A DNA stretch of 64,000 nucleotides from Sporosarcina limicola. Lineage in GTDB: Bacteria > Bacillota > Bacilli > Bacillales_A > Planococcaceae. Of this stretch, positions 1 through 9,299 are shown one piece after another; positions within the stretch are counted from its first letter, which is position 1; every line of letters begins with the position of its first letter. The position numbers and the translations under genes were made by a program. Where the stretch lies: NCBI RefSeq assembly GCF_014873855.1, contig NZ_JADBEL010000015.1:38666-102665 (forward strand). Direction: 5' to 3'. The notes under the pieces are model-generated. The model did no database searches and was not told the origin of the DNA. It was given only the letters and a program-made list of their open reading frames with translations.

Positions 1-2
1 TA

Positions 3-92
3 ACTGCACCTTTTAGTGCTAACGCTGATATGTCACCATTTGCCTCTTGTGTTTTTAACAGTTGTAATGGTCCAACTAAAACCGGAAACTAA
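3..92 (+). CDS. Lanthipeptide precursor, C-terminal end (partial)
   Basis: The reading frame is open from the window edge and ends with TAA at 90-92, so only the last 29 residues are visible. They hold four Ser, three Thr and two Cys, including the segment SPFASCVFNSC, which is what a lanthipeptide core looks like. A class III LanKC synthetase gene follows after about 110 bp, so this is very probably its substrate. Ser and Thr would be phosphorylated and dehydrated, then the two Cys would close lanthionine or labionin rings. The textbook labionin spacing (Ser-x2-Ser-x2-5-Cys) is not present exactly; Ser11-x3-Ser15 is the closest. Leader peptide and start codon lie outside the window. Confidence 0.75.
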   Translation, partial: TAPFSANADMSPFASCVFNSCNGPTKTGN

Positions 93-129
93 ATTCCTAA
101 AAAAACAAATTAACAAAAATGTAATTGAA

Positions 130-165
130 AAGGCCGGGTATTTTATATACTCAGCCTTATCTTTT
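130..165 (+). terminator. Hairpin with U-tract between precursor and synthetase
   Basis: AAGGC at 130-134 pairs with GCCTT at 154-158 and GGGTAT at 136-141 pairs with ATACTC at 147-152, with one mismatch between the two helices; ATCTTTT follows. The site lies after the precursor stop and before the LanKC ribosome site. A leaky terminator here would give more precursor than synthetase transcript, as in many lanthipeptide operons. Function is inferred. Confidence 0.5.
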
Positions 166-202
166 AACTTATTATAATAGAATAGAAAGAGGTGGACATA
201 AA

Positions 203-2839
203 ATGTTACCAGTGAAATATTCTAATCATGCTGTAGCCTTTAAAAATAATACATCATTTTATATGATAAATAATAATTTTAAACATAATGAAGATAGTTT
301 TATAAATCTTGTTGATTTTGATAAAAATAAAGTTGAAATTTATATAAAAAACCCGTGGACTATATTTATTTTCAATAAGAATATCTCTGATAAAAGAACA
401 GCAGATTGGAAAATACATATTTCTTCAACTATTGATAATCATGAAGAAGTGCTTAAAATTGCAGCAAATTACTGTATAAAAAATGAAATCAATTTTAAGT
501 TCACAGCAGATTTAGATAAATTTAGAGAAATCAATGGAAAGGCAACTAATCGAGCAAGTCATGGAAAATTCATTGTTCTATATCCTCCTGAAGACTCTAT
601 TTTAACAGTATTAGAAGACTTGCATTATAAAACAAAGGTTTTTGAAGGACCTTATATCCTCTCAGACAAACCATATAAGGATTCAAAAATTTTGTTTTAT
701 CGATATGGTGAATTTATTCCGATTAGAAGAGTTTCTGAGCGGGGTACAACAGAAACATTTATCAAAAACAATGAGAATAAATTAGTCCAAGATATGAGAG
801 TACCTTATTATCGTATTCCAGAATGGGTTGAAGATTTAAATGTTCCGATAAAAACTGAAAAAGAATCATTGTTTTTATCAAAGTACAAACCTAAAGAAGC
901 CTTACAATTTTCTTCAAGTGGAGGGATATATCTTGTAGAAGATCAGGTTGAAAAGCAATGGATTGCAATAGAAGCTAGGCAATATTCAGCTTTAGATTAT
1001 GCAGGATTCTATGCTCCTGAAAGATTAGAAAGAGAAAAAGATTTTTTAATTCAACTAGAAAAAACCGGCATCACTCCAAAAGTAAGTGATTTTATTTTAG
1101 AGCATGGAAATGGATATTTAGTAGAAGAGAAAATTGAAGGTAAATCTTTGAGGGTATACACATATACAAAAAATCCTCTAATAAGTTTAGAGAGAGATGT
1201 ATCTAAAATAAAAAAATATTACGAGAATATACTTGATATTTTCAACCAATTGATTGAAAAAATCGGTATTATTCATGAACACGGTATAGCCATCTATGAC
1301 ATATCAGATGCAAATGTTATATTGGAGGAAAAAGAAGATGGCTCTTTTAATGTTAGAATAATTGATTTAGAACACTCTATGTTTCTTGATGAAACGGAAG
1401 AATTAAGAGTGGATACAATTGGTTATCGTTCTAAAGAGAAAAATCTAGTGAAAAAAGATTTAGACAAGATAATGCTAATAGGTATGGTTATGATATATCC
1501 CATTAATAATTTGTATGAATTAGATGAAACTAAAAAAATCGCATTGTTAGAATGGGCGCAAGAAAATGCACCTTTTTTGCTTGATGAATATGTTGATATT
1601 TTATTAAATCATTTCAAAACTCAGGGTTTGATTAGTCATAGAACCAAATCTTCTACTAAATATAAAGGAACAGATTTAATCGAACTTACAAGTTCGATAC
1701 TTGGTTTATTTGATTTTTCATCAAAAGAAAAAGGCTATTATATCCCCGCAGATCCGCATATTTTTAATACAAATCCGTTTAGTATCAGTCATGGAATCTA
1801 TGGGATATTGTTTGGTATTTATCAAACATATCGTAATTTAGATGAGCCAACTCCAGTTCTATTAGAAGAAATTAGCTTAGAAGTTTTCGAAAGAGAATTT
1901 TCTAGTATAAAGAATCTGCCGAGAAACTTGCTAATCGGAAGTTCAGGGATCGTAGTCTATTTATTAAAAATAGATTTGATTGATGAAGCACGGATTTTAT
2001 ACAAGGAAGTAGCTGCGCATCCGGCACCTTTATTAAATGATTTGTTTTATGGCAAAGCCGGATTAGTTATTATGCATTTGTATTATTGGATGAAAACGAA
2101 AGACACTAAATCTAAGGAACAAGCGAAGGCTCTATCAGATCAAATGATAGAAGGGGATGAGTTGGAGTACTCCGGTCTTTATGAAGGAAAAGCAGGAGTC
2201 TCTCTTGCCTTGTTATTAACTTATGTGGTGACTGGTGAAAGAAAATATCTAGAGGAATCAGAAAAAATATTAAAAGAAGTTTTGGATATGCTTTATACAA
2301 ACAAAATTGGGAATTTAACAATTAACAGAAAGAAAAAAGGTAGCGGAGAGTCCGTAGAGTCCGCATTTTTATTTAATGGGCTTTCTGGTGTTGGAATGTT
2401 ATTGATTTCGTTTTATCGTATAACAAGGAATCCGGAGCATAAAAATTACCTCGATAAGATTGCAAAAAGTTTAGAGCATAAGATTCAATATTTCCCGGGT
2501 TTGATGAGAGGGCTCGCCGGAGTTGCTGACTTCTTGATCTCATATTATCAATTGGTCGAAGAAGATCCAGAGGTATATGAAAGTATAGAGGGAAAAATTT
2601 CAACGTTTAGACTTTTTGAGGTGTTTAGCGAACATGAAGGTAAATCTTTAGGGTTTCCTGGTGAGCAATCACTTAAAATTGCTCATGATTTTTATACAGG
2701 ATCTATGGGGATTGTTTCTGTTATTAGTAGATGGATATCGTTTATTAACAATGAAAAGATAACCACTAGTACCGATATAGTTTTATCTATAGCAGAAGAA
2801 ATAATCGATCATCAAAGAAACAAGTTTAGAAACCATTGA
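203..2839 (+). CDS. Class III lanthipeptide synthetase (LanKC)
   Basis: This 878-residue trifunctional enzyme would phosphorylate Ser/Thr of the precursor, eliminate phosphate and cyclise onto Cys in the cytoplasm. The N-terminal ~210 residues match the lyase region. The middle is a protein-kinase fold with HEHGIAIYDISDANV (catalytic Asp about residue 366, Asn 371) and IIDLE (Asp about 388). The C-terminal half carries repeated GxxG turns (SHGIYGIL, YEGKAGVS, FNGLSGVGM, MRGLAGV) of a LanC-like toroid but none of the zinc Cys/His ligands, which separates class III from class IV. The frame can be read from a TTG at 125, but ATG 203 follows AGAGGTGG at good spacing. The usual beta-3 lysine of the VLKEAR motif appears to be Ile (IAIEAR, about residue 256). 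The next gene is its exporter. Confidence 0.9.
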   Translation: MLPVKYSNHAVAFKNNTSFYMINNNFKHNEDSFINLVDFDKNKVEIYIKNPWTIFIFNKNISDKRTADWKIHISSTIDNHEEVLKIAANYCIKNEINFKFTADLDKFREINGKATNRASHGKFIVLYPPEDSILTVLEDLHYKTKVFEGPYILSDKPYKDSKILFYRYGEFIPIRRVSERGTTETFIKNNENKLVQDMRVPYYRIPEWVEDLNVPIKTEKESLFLSKYKPKEALQFSSSGGIYLVEDQVEKQWIAIEARQYSALDYAGFYAPERLEREKDFLIQLEKTGITPKVSDFILEHGNGYLVEEKIEGKSLRVYTYTKNPLISLERDVSKIKKYYENILDIFNQLIEKIGIIHEHGIAIYDISDANVILEEKEDGSFNVRIIDLEHSMFLDETEELRVDTIGYRSKEKNLVKKDLDKIMLIGMVMIYPINNLYELDETKKIALLEWAQENAPFLLDEYVDILLNHFKTQGLISHRTKSSTKYKGTDLIELTSSILGLFDFSSKEKGYYIPADPHIFNTNPFSISHGIYGILFGIYQTYRNLDEPTPVLLEEISLEVFEREFSSIKNLPRNLLIGSSGIVVYLLKIDLIDEARILYKEVAAHPAPLLNDLFYGKAGLVIMHLYYWMKTKDTKSKEQAKALSDQMIEGDELEYSGLYEGKAGVSLALLLTYVVTGERKYLEESEKILKEVLDMLYTNKIGNLTINRKKKGSGESVESAFLFNGLSGVGMLLISFYRITRNPEHKNYLDKIAKSLEHKIQYFPGLMRGLAGVADFLISYYQLVEEDPEVYESIEGKISTFRLFEVFSEHEGKSLGFPGEQSLKIAHDFYTGSMGIVSVISRWISFINNEKITTSTDIVLSIAEEIIDHQRNKFRNH

Positions 2840-2853
2840 ATAGGGTGAGAGCG

Positions 2854-4470
2854 ATGAAATTGATGATTAAACACGGGAGTGCAAAATATGTAATTTTTGT
2901 TTTGATTGGTTTGGTTGTTGCGTCCATTGAAGGATTCTTGTTGCCACAGACCATCCGACTCGTTATTGGAGGATTAGAAAATGGAAGTAAGCAAGAACTC
3001 GCATTCGGAGTAGGCTTCGGTATTGTAGGGTTCCTAGTTCTTGGTCTTGGTGGATACTTTTATCAATATAGCATAGCAAAATTAATGAAAAATTTTAATG
3101 TCAGTGTGAAATCGACTGTTTATGAACATCATGTTCATAAACACCAAAAAGGTTCAGACGCCAGATCATCGGATGTACTTTCTTTTCTTCAAAATGATGT
3201 TAAATTGTTAGAGAATAATTATATTATGGCTTGGATTACAGCAGTTCAAACTATTGTTTTAGTTACTGTAGCGAGTGGATATATTTTGTCTATCAATCTT
3301 AAATTAGGTTTTATCTTTATCGTGTTTGCTTTAGTCACTATGATTTTTCCGAAACTAAATCAAAAGAAAATTGAAAACAGCGCTAAAGATTGGAGTAAGG
3401 CCAACGAAGATTACACTAATGAATTAATTGAAGATATTAAAGGTGTTGAAACAATTATTGGTTATCAGCGTGAACAAACATTTTTTGAACGCTTAAAGGT
3501 TAGTATTGCTAATGCAGAAGATAAAAATGTTAAGATGACCTTGGCACAAGTGGTAGCAAGTCTAACTGCCTATGTCGCATCGCATATCTTGAGCTTGATC
3601 CCGGTCTTTATCGGTGGGATCTTTGTCTTTAATGGATTGCTAGAAGTCGATGCATTAGTAGCAGTATTTATCGCTAGTGACCGCATTGCTAACCCACTAT
3701 CTGTCGCTGCTGCAAATATTAACAAGCTGTCAACAACTAGTGGTATTCATAAAAAACTCTCGATTATTGAAGAGGAAAATAACGCATTTAAACAAACCGA
3801 TAATCATTCTTTTGAAAGTATTCTTCCCCTCGAAATTCGAAATGGCACCGTACAATTTGAAAATAATTTAGTATTAGATAGCTTCGATCTGGTGATCAAT
3901 GCTGGAGAGAAGTTGCTGCTACTCGGTGAGTCGGGATCTGGTAAAACAACGATTCTGAATTTAATTCAACAACATATTCCTCTACCAGATGGACAGATAA
4001 CATATGGGGATAAGAGCGAGCAAAGCACACGCGCTATTAATCGAAACATTAGTTATATACGTCAAACTCCCATGATATTTGATGACACTCTAGAGTTCAA
4101 CCTCACATTAGGCGAAGACTTTGAACCAGGAGAATTGGATCAAGCAATTAAAGCTGCTGGGTTGTCATCTGTCGTTAAAGAAAGAGGACTTGATTTTGTC
4201 GTCGGAGAAAATGGTCAAAACCTTTCCGGTGGGCAGAATCAGCGAGTCGAAATCGCACGTGCAATCTTGAGAGAACGCGAGTTGTTAATTGCGGATGAAG
4301 TGACTGCAGCACTCGATAAAGAAACTGCTGAGGGCATTCATGATACGCTCTTTAGCTTACCTCAAGCGATTATTGAAGTTAGTCATCATGTTAAGGAAGA
4401 TGATTTTGCTGACTATGACCGTGTGTACCAGATTGAAAATAGAAAATTAAAGTCAACAACTTATAAATAA
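2854..4470 (+). CDS. ABC exporter for the lanthipeptide (LanT-like)
   Basis: A 538-residue half transporter: an N-terminal membrane domain with about six hydrophobic segments in residues 1-310, then an ATPase domain with Walker A GESGSGKTT, Q-loop YIRQTP, signature LSGGQNQRVEIARAIL, Walker B LLIADEVTAALD and an H-loop VSHH. There is no N-terminal C39 peptidase, so the leader must be removed by another protease not encoded here. It lies 14 bp after the synthetase, and ATG 2854 follows AGGGTGAGAG; an upstream TTG at 2836 overlaps the synthetase end and is less likely. By position it should export the modified peptide and may give immunity. It could also be a general MDR-type exporter, but context favours LanT. 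Confidence 0.85.
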   Translation: MKLMIKHGSAKYVIFVLIGLVVASIEGFLLPQTIRLVIGGLENGSKQELAFGVGFGIVGFLVLGLGGYFYQYSIAKLMKNFNVSVKSTVYEHHVHKHQKGSDARSSDVLSFLQNDVKLLENNYIMAWITAVQTIVLVTVASGYILSINLKLGFIFIVFALVTMIFPKLNQKKIENSAKDWSKANEDYTNELIEDIKGVETIIGYQREQTFFERLKVSIANAEDKNVKMTLAQVVASLTAYVASHILSLIPVFIGGIFVFNGLLEVDALVAVFIASDRIANPLSVAAANINKLSTTSGIHKKLSIIEEENNAFKQTDNHSFESILPLEIRNGTVQFENNLVLDSFDLVINAGEKLLLLGESGSGKTTILNLIQQHIPLPDGQITYGDKSEQSTRAINRNISYIRQTPMIFDDTLEFNLTLGEDFEPGELDQAIKAAGLSSVVKERGLDFVVGENGQNLSGGQNQRVEIARAILRERELLIADEVTAALDKETAEGIHDTLFSLPQAIIEVSHHVKEDDFADYDRVYQIENRKLKSTTYK

Positions 4471-4533
4471 AAACAGTGCTATATAGTCGGCACTTAACAA
4501 ATAGAATGTTCTTCCAACACCGCTTTGTCGCTG

Positions 4534-4559
4534 AGGAAGGATTGAACTACATCCTTCCT
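4534..4559. repeat. Inverted repeat
   Basis: AGGAAGGAT at 4534-4542 is matched by ATCCTTCCT at 4551-4559 with an 8-base loop. No T-run follows on the plus strand, so it is not a clear terminator. It lies 64 bp after the exporter gene. Confidence 0.4.
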
Positions 4560-4803
4560 TGGTGATGATCTTATTACTCCGGCTCACACTTGTCGCTCTT
4601 TCGCTAGATTTGTTCGTTATACTGGTGAGATATACCACCTAGTAAATGCCAAATAAGTAGTGCCGAATATATAGTTATAAAATGAACTACAATAACTCTC
4701 GAAAAGACGTCATATATACTCAAGAGAATTCGCAACTGAATAAGAAACACTGGTTTTATTGTGTACGGTTTTGGATAAAAGCATACCAGTAGAACTGAAT
4801 AGC

Positions 4804-4840
4804 AAAGCTCTCTCAAATTGAGAGGGCTTTACGTGTTTTT
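4804..4840 (+). terminator. Rho-independent terminator
   Basis: AAAGCTCTCTC at 4804-4814 pairs with GAGAGGGCTTT at 4820-4830 (11 bp with one G-T pair, loop AAATT), followed by ACGTGTTTTT. It is the first good terminator after the lanthipeptide operon. Confidence 0.65.
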
Positions 4841-5227
4841 AAGGAGATCTCCTGGCCACTGCATCTGTTTGGAAATAAGTACTTGCTTGTTTTAGAAAGT
4901 CTGATAATCATATATAAGGCTGAACTTAGGTATATTAAAAGAAATAGCAGATCAACATCCAGTACTTTCCTAAAAAGAAACTTGAAAGGTGATTTCGCCG
5001 TATTTTACCGACTATTATTATACTTAAATGATAACCACTTTGCTCATTATCGCTAAAATGAACATAGCTTCCCTTACCCCAAAATCAGCTTCCAAGACTA
5101 TTACTTCCATATACACCGCCATTTCTTATATTTTCCGGATCTATTGTCACAAACCACTTTTCTATTCCTATTGTCCCTATTCGTATCATTTGACCAATTC
5201 ATTAACCATTACCCCAATTGTATTTGA

Positions 5228-5550
5228 TTATCTATTTTTCTTGAAATTTTCGGATACTAACAGTACGCTTATTATTGGAACTGTAATGATTAAAAACCGT
5301 CAATAACCCACGCCATGCAGTAAATCTGTGAGCTTCCGCAATCGCTTTTACTGTAATGATGAGACTCCATATTCCTAATACAATACCAATAAAACCACTA
5401 ATAAATAGTCAAATCAATTTACCGACTGAAATATCAAATTTTTCAATAAATAATACCTCACCTAGTATGAGAAGATCCGGAATCCAAAAAAGTCCCCCAA
5501 CTATGATCGGTATGTATGAAATTGCACAAGCTATTTTCAACAGACACAAT
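5228..5550 (-). pseudogene. Yip1-family membrane protein relic
   Basis: Read on the minus strand this gives a hydrophobic segment (CAISYIPIIVGGLFWIPDLL), an in-frame TGA, then GIVLGIWSLIITVKAIAEAH followed by RFTAWRGLLTV, and after a one-base shift LIITVPIISVLLVSENFKKN and a stop. The KAIAEAHRFTAWRGLL block is typical of the Yip1 domain of bacterial membrane proteins. The N-terminal part is missing: stops lie just upstream and the MutS-like gene ends at 5554. One nonsense codon, one frameshift and truncation make this a dead gene. No function can be assigned beyond the family. Confidence 0.55.
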
Positions 5551-5553
5551 TTT

Positions 5554-7230
5554 TTATTTCACTACACCAATCGCTTCCCATTCACGTCGACGGGTAAAGT
5601 TTTGAGCTAACGTATTCGCCTTATCCGTGACACTTTCTGGGTAGCCAAGTATTTCTAGAAGCTTAATGGCATTTCTCGTTTCTGATGGACCTGGGTGAAC
5701 GGTATAGTCGAATAGAACCTTTCCATTTTCGATTGATTCCCTGAAATGATAGTTCGTGTATGCAGATGCCGCCATTTCAGTTAGTTCAATATCATGTGAT
5801 GCGATGATGTTCATTCCTTTATTCGAAGCAAGCCACTCCATCATCGCGGCCGACGCTGCAATTCGTTCGATTGTGTTGGTTCCTTTGAGAATTTCATCGA
5901 TGAACGATAGACACGGCTTCCCACCATCAATAATTCGAAGAATCCGCTTAAGCGATTTTATTTCGGCAATAAAGTAGCTATCTCCATCCAATAAACTATC
6001 CTGAATTGCCATTGACGTGACAATATAGCTTGGTTTCATCGTAAATTTGTCAGCTAGCACGGTGTTAATTGTCTGCGCCAAGATCGCATTGAGAGCAATT
6101 GCTTTTATATACGTCGACTTACCAGAAGCGTTAGACCCTGTAATGAGCGTACTCTTCCCAAGTAGCGAGGTGTTTCGAATAGGCTCGTTGATCAGTGGAT
6201 GAGCGAGCTTTTCAAATGAAAGCTCTTCCCTATCCGTAAATGATGGCGTGCAGTATGTATCAAGTGAATTACGGAAAAACGCGACTGCAATCGCCGCATC
6301 CAGCTTACCGATTTGTTCCCACACATTCCGATATTCATCTTTATTTTTAACTAATGTTTGAACGATTTTATTATATGCAATAAATTCTAACATGAATAAA
6401 ATCCGGATATAATCGACTATAAAATCGAATTCCCCACCACTACCAGATGGAAATAACTTACTGAAAATAGATACTTTTTTAATTGATTTAACATTTTCTT
6501 TGAATTTCATCGCGTACATTGTGAATGCAGGCTGTTTACTAGAAGCGAACTGTTTTCCAATGTTGATAACACTCGCTACATAGGTAATTGCATACAAATC
6601 GTTTTCCAAAGTACTTTTATTTCGATAATAAATCACGGTGTTGATTAAAAAAGAAGCGAAAAAAAGGCCGATACCATATTTCAAAGAGAAGAACATCAGA
6701 ATAATTGCTGCAATCGGCATAAAACCAAGTAGACCATACATATATGCGTGGTTGAGTTTTTTATCATTCAGGCCATAAAAAAATGACGACGAGTTCGTAT
6801 GATTTCGCTTTCCAAGACTAGAGAGAGTGAGAAGGACTTCTTCTCTCAACTTCTGGTCATCTGACAGTAACCGATATAACGCTTCGTTTTCTTGTACCTG
6901 TTCAAGTGCAGGGTCAAGATCCCGTAGTTTATTGAACAAATACTCTGACCCAACGGTAGATTGAGTGTAGTTAATCTTTTTAAACACTTCATCCATCGCC
7001 AAATCGTCTGAAGTGAGCTGATCGACTCCATCATAGCTCACAGCATTGCTCTTTTTGTTCCTCCAATAAGAAGAAACTGTTTCAAAGTTCTCGCTGGGTG
7101 CAAGATAATTGCCTGTTTCCCATTCTTCACGGAATTTCTTAAGCTTCTTTTTATTTTTAGTGAAGGCATGATAAACCATATAACCAATTAAAATTATCCC
7201 TATACTAACAATGACCAATGGATTTTCCAT
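5554..7230 (-). CDS. Membrane-anchored MutS-family ATPase
   Basis: This protein of about 558 residues has one N-terminal transmembrane segment (VIVSIGIILIGYMVYHAF) and a hydrophobic pair near residues 165-205. The C-terminal half is a MutS-type ABC ATPase with Walker A GSNASGKST (about residues 365-373), Walker B PCLSFIDEILKGTNT and H-loop IIASHDIE. It lacks the mismatch-recognition Phe-x-Glu domain of MutS1, so it belongs to the MutS-related proteins whose role is unknown and not to canonical mismatch repair. ATG 7230 is preferred over the GTG at 7242 because AAGGGAG is better spaced from it. It lies about 100 bp downstream of nos on the same strand and ends at the Yip1 relic. Confidence 0.8.
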   Translation of the reverse strand: MENPLVIVSIGIILIGYMVYHAFTKNKKKLKKFREEWETGNYLAPSENFETVSSYWRNKKSNAVSYDGVDQLTSDDLAMDEVFKKINYTQSTVGSEYLFNKLRDLDPALEQVQENEALYRLLSDDQKLREEVLLTLSSLGKRNHTNSSSFFYGLNDKKLNHAYMYGLLGFMPIAAIILMFFSLKYGIGLFFASFLINTVIYYRNKSTLENDLYAITYVASVINIGKQFASSKQPAFTMYAMKFKENVKSIKKVSIFSKLFPSGSGGEFDFIVDYIRILFMLEFIAYNKIVQTLVKNKDEYRNVWEQIGKLDAAIAVAFFRNSLDTYCTPSFTDREELSFEKLAHPLINEPIRNTSLLGKSTLITGSNASGKSTYIKAIALNAILAQTINTVLADKFTMKPSYIVTSMAIQDSLLDGDSYFIAEIKSLKRILRIIDGGKPCLSFIDEILKGTNTIERIAASAAMMEWLASNKGMNIIASHDIELTEMAASAYTNYHFRESIENGKVLFDYTVHPGPSETRNAIKLLEILGYPESVTDKANTLAQNFTRRREWEAIGVVK

Positions 7231-7330
7231 GAATCCATTCACTCCCTTCTTCTACTCTATTCTACGAGTCAGATGACTAATGGTTTCAATTAGAAGAAGA
7301 ATGGATGCCAGTAGGAAAATAAAAACCACG

Positions 7331-8434
7331 TTAGCAATTATCCGGATCCTTTTGATAAAAATAATTAGGTGTAACAATGTCATTATTATACGGTCTATGG
7401 AACATATGCGTCGTTGCAGGTGAGAGTGGCGGAATAAGCCATGCCCAATTCCCTGTGATTTCTCTTCCTTTTGATTGCTCACTTTTTTCAAAGCTTTTAA
7501 ATTGTTTCGCAGCAGTATGATGATCGACTAACGTCACACCTGCATTGTTGTAGGAATTCAACACAGCGATATTTAATTCAACTAATGCCTTGTCCTTCCA
7601 TAACGAACGGTTTGACTTTGTATCCAGTCCCATCAGCTCTGCCACTTTCGGGAGTAAATTATACCGATCTTCATCCGCCAAATTTCTCGCCCCGATTTCG
7701 GTCCCCATATACCACCCATTGAACGGAGCCATTGGATAATGGATTCCACCAATTTCCAACCGCATATTCGCAATGATTGGAACCGCATACCATTTTATAC
7801 CTAGTCCACTAAAACCCTCGAATTGTGGATGTGTAATTGCTACTTCTTTCACAAGCTCTTGTGGAATTTCAAAAAATTGAGGTGATTCGCCTTTCATTTG
7901 AATGACAAGAGGAAGAACATCATACGGAGTTCGCTTCCCTTTCCACCCTAATTTTTCGCACATCTTCGTGAACGCCACCGATGTGGAGTCTCCGATAATC
8001 TGATCCGCTTCTTCATATCCCGCATAGCGAATAAGCTGATGATTCCAGATTCTCACAGAATCCTCTCCACCTTGTCGTGGCAGAAAGATTGTAATTGTTG
8101 AACGGATTTTCCCGTTGTTCGTTGCATAGTCAATATGCCGCAATAATGCCTCCAGTACATCTTCAACTGTTTCCAATCCCCGCTCATCAAACACTTGAAG
8201 CGTGTCCCAAAACAAACGCCCAATACAACGATTATTATTACGCCAAGCCATTTTAGCTCCGTGTTCCAGTTCTACCGAAGTATGAGTATACGTACCCGTT
8301 TCAGTAATTGCTCTTCGTATTTCCTCTACTCTCTCCGTCTGTTGCGCTTTTGACATTCCAAGTTCTTCATAACATCTATGTATAAATTGTTCAGCTTCTA
8401 AAAGCAATGTATTATCTTCAGCTTGCTTACTCAA
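7331..8434 (-). CDS. nos: Nitric oxide synthase, oxygenase-only (bacterial NOS)
   Basis: This 367-residue protein matches bacterial NOS, which turns L-arginine into citrulline and nitric oxide using haem, a pterin or folate cofactor and electrons from a separate reductase. Visible signatures are [21 protein letters not shown] with the haem-thiolate Cys at residue 70, [14 protein letters not shown] with the arginine-binding Glu, and [20 protein letters not shown] of the pterin/dimer region. Length fits the family (about 360) and no reductase domain is fused. In Bacillus the NO made protects against oxidative stress and some antibiotics. No partner reductase is adjacent. Confidence 0.95.
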   Translation of the reverse strand: MSKQAEDNTLLLEAEQFIHRCYEELGMSKAQQTERVEEIRRAITETGTYTHTSVELEHGAKMAWRNNNRCIGRLFWDTLQVFDERGLETVEDVLEALLRHIDYATNNGKIRSTITIFLPRQGGEDSVRIWNHQLIRYAGYEEADQIIGDSTSVAFTKMCEKLGWKGKRTPYDVLPLVIQMKGESPQFFEIPQELVKEVAITHPQFEGFSGLGIKWYAVPIIANMRLEIGGIHYPMAPFNGWYMGTEIGARNLADEDRYNLLPKVAELMGLDTKSNRSLWKDKALVELNIAVLNSYNNAGVTLVDHHTAAKQFKSFEKSEQSKGREITGNWAWLIPPLSPATTHMFHRPYNNDIVTPNYFYQKDPDNC

Positions 8435-8592
8435 TGCCCATCATCTCCAATAGTGCTAGTATAGCATTATGAAAAACGAATCCCCGTTTCAATTTGGCCA
8501 TTTTTATGAACATTTATTTCTAAATTCCTATTAGAATGTTACGGGTAGAAACCTAAAAATCCTATTTCATCGTAAAGAACCAAAAATAGGCA

Positions 8593-8630
8593 CCAAGATT
8601 AAAAACAACTTCAATTTGTTTTAATCTTGG
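8593..8630 (-). terminator. Terminator of the stress protein gene
   Basis: CCAAGATTAAAAACAA at 8593-8608 pairs with TTGTTTTAATCTTGG at 8616-8630 with one bulged A. On the minus strand the hairpin is followed by TGCCTATTTTTGG. It sits 35 bp after the stop at 8665. Confidence 0.7.
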
Positions 8631-8664
8631 CACTCAACTTGTTCCCTTTAGGATATCTCTTGAT

Positions 8665-9084
8665 TCAAAACTCTACGATTTGTGGTTCTTTGCCTTTTTT
8701 ATTCATGACACGGATTTGCGTTGGAATAATTTTCAGAATGATGAAATTAGGATCATCAGGCCCATCAAACCAGCCCTTCAAGAGTTTATTCCACACTTTT
8801 TCCTTCATCGTCTCTTCCTGCGATTCCTCAACAATGCCCTCAATTTCTAAAAAGGCGTCGCCAAATCCATTGCCTTCATAACCTAAAAGAATATGGGTGT
8901 TTGGATTCTTTTGGACCTCTTCTACTTTATGAGTTCTCTTGCTTGTCGCTGTGTAAATTATGAACTCATCATTAAAGAATGTCATATAACGAGAATGCGG
9001 CTTACTCCCCTGTATCGTTGCCATCGTGCCAATGATGCTTTCATTCAGGATTTTTAAAGCAATATCTTTTGCAGATTTCGCCAT
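8665..9084 (-). CDS. General stress protein 26-like, PNPOx-type flavin protein
   Basis: A 139-residue single-domain split-barrel protein. The segments IGTMATIQGSKPHSRYMTFF, EFIIYTATSKRTHKVEEVQK and LLGYEGNGFGDAFLEIEG match the pyridoxamine-phosphate-oxidase-like general stress protein 26 family (B. subtilis YdaG type), which bind FMN or related flavins; their reaction is not known. ATG 9084 lies behind GGAAGGAG with 10-base spacing; a TTG two codons earlier is less likely. The gene is monocistronic with its own terminator at 8593-8630. SigB control is usual for the family, but no SigB promoter was identified here. Confidence 0.8.
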   Translation of the reverse strand: MAKSAKDIALKILNESIIGTMATIQGSKPHSRYMTFFNDEFIIYTATSKRTHKVEEVQKNPNTHILLGYEGNGFGDAFLEIEGIVEESQEETMKEKVWNKLLKGWFDGPDDPNFIILKIIPTQIRVMNKKGKEPQIVEF

Positions 9085-9299
9085 TAGCAATCGTCTCCTT
9101 CCAGATCATCCTCTCCTATTATTCCTCTGTCGTAGACAATTAAACCCCTCTTCTTTTGTGAATAAGAACTTGCAGTAATGGACACCCATTGAACGTCGTG
9201 GATTCAAAAGAAAAAATAAGGAGCTATTTACCCTACAAACCAATTCCTAGTTTCTTTTGCGTGTTATTTTCATCTATTAGTAGACAATAGTCTTGTCCT

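Larger units (their letters stand above)
4471..5227. other. Intergenic stretch without a supported gene
   Basis: No convincing coding sequence is seen on either strand. It holds an inverted repeat at 4534-4559 and a terminator near 4804. The minus strand of 5046-5200 keeps a short open stretch that may be further decayed coding DNA beside the Yip1 relic, but no family could be recognised. Confidence 0.5.

Noticed and set aside
5028..5610. Plus-strand frames of 92 and 84 codons
   Set aside because: They are shadows of the minus-strand Yip1 relic and the MutS-like gene end.
7252..7372. Hydrophobic 43-codon frame overlapping the nos 3' end ([20 protein letters not shown])
   Set aside because: It has no ribosome site, lies mostly in the nos reading frame shadow and has no known match.
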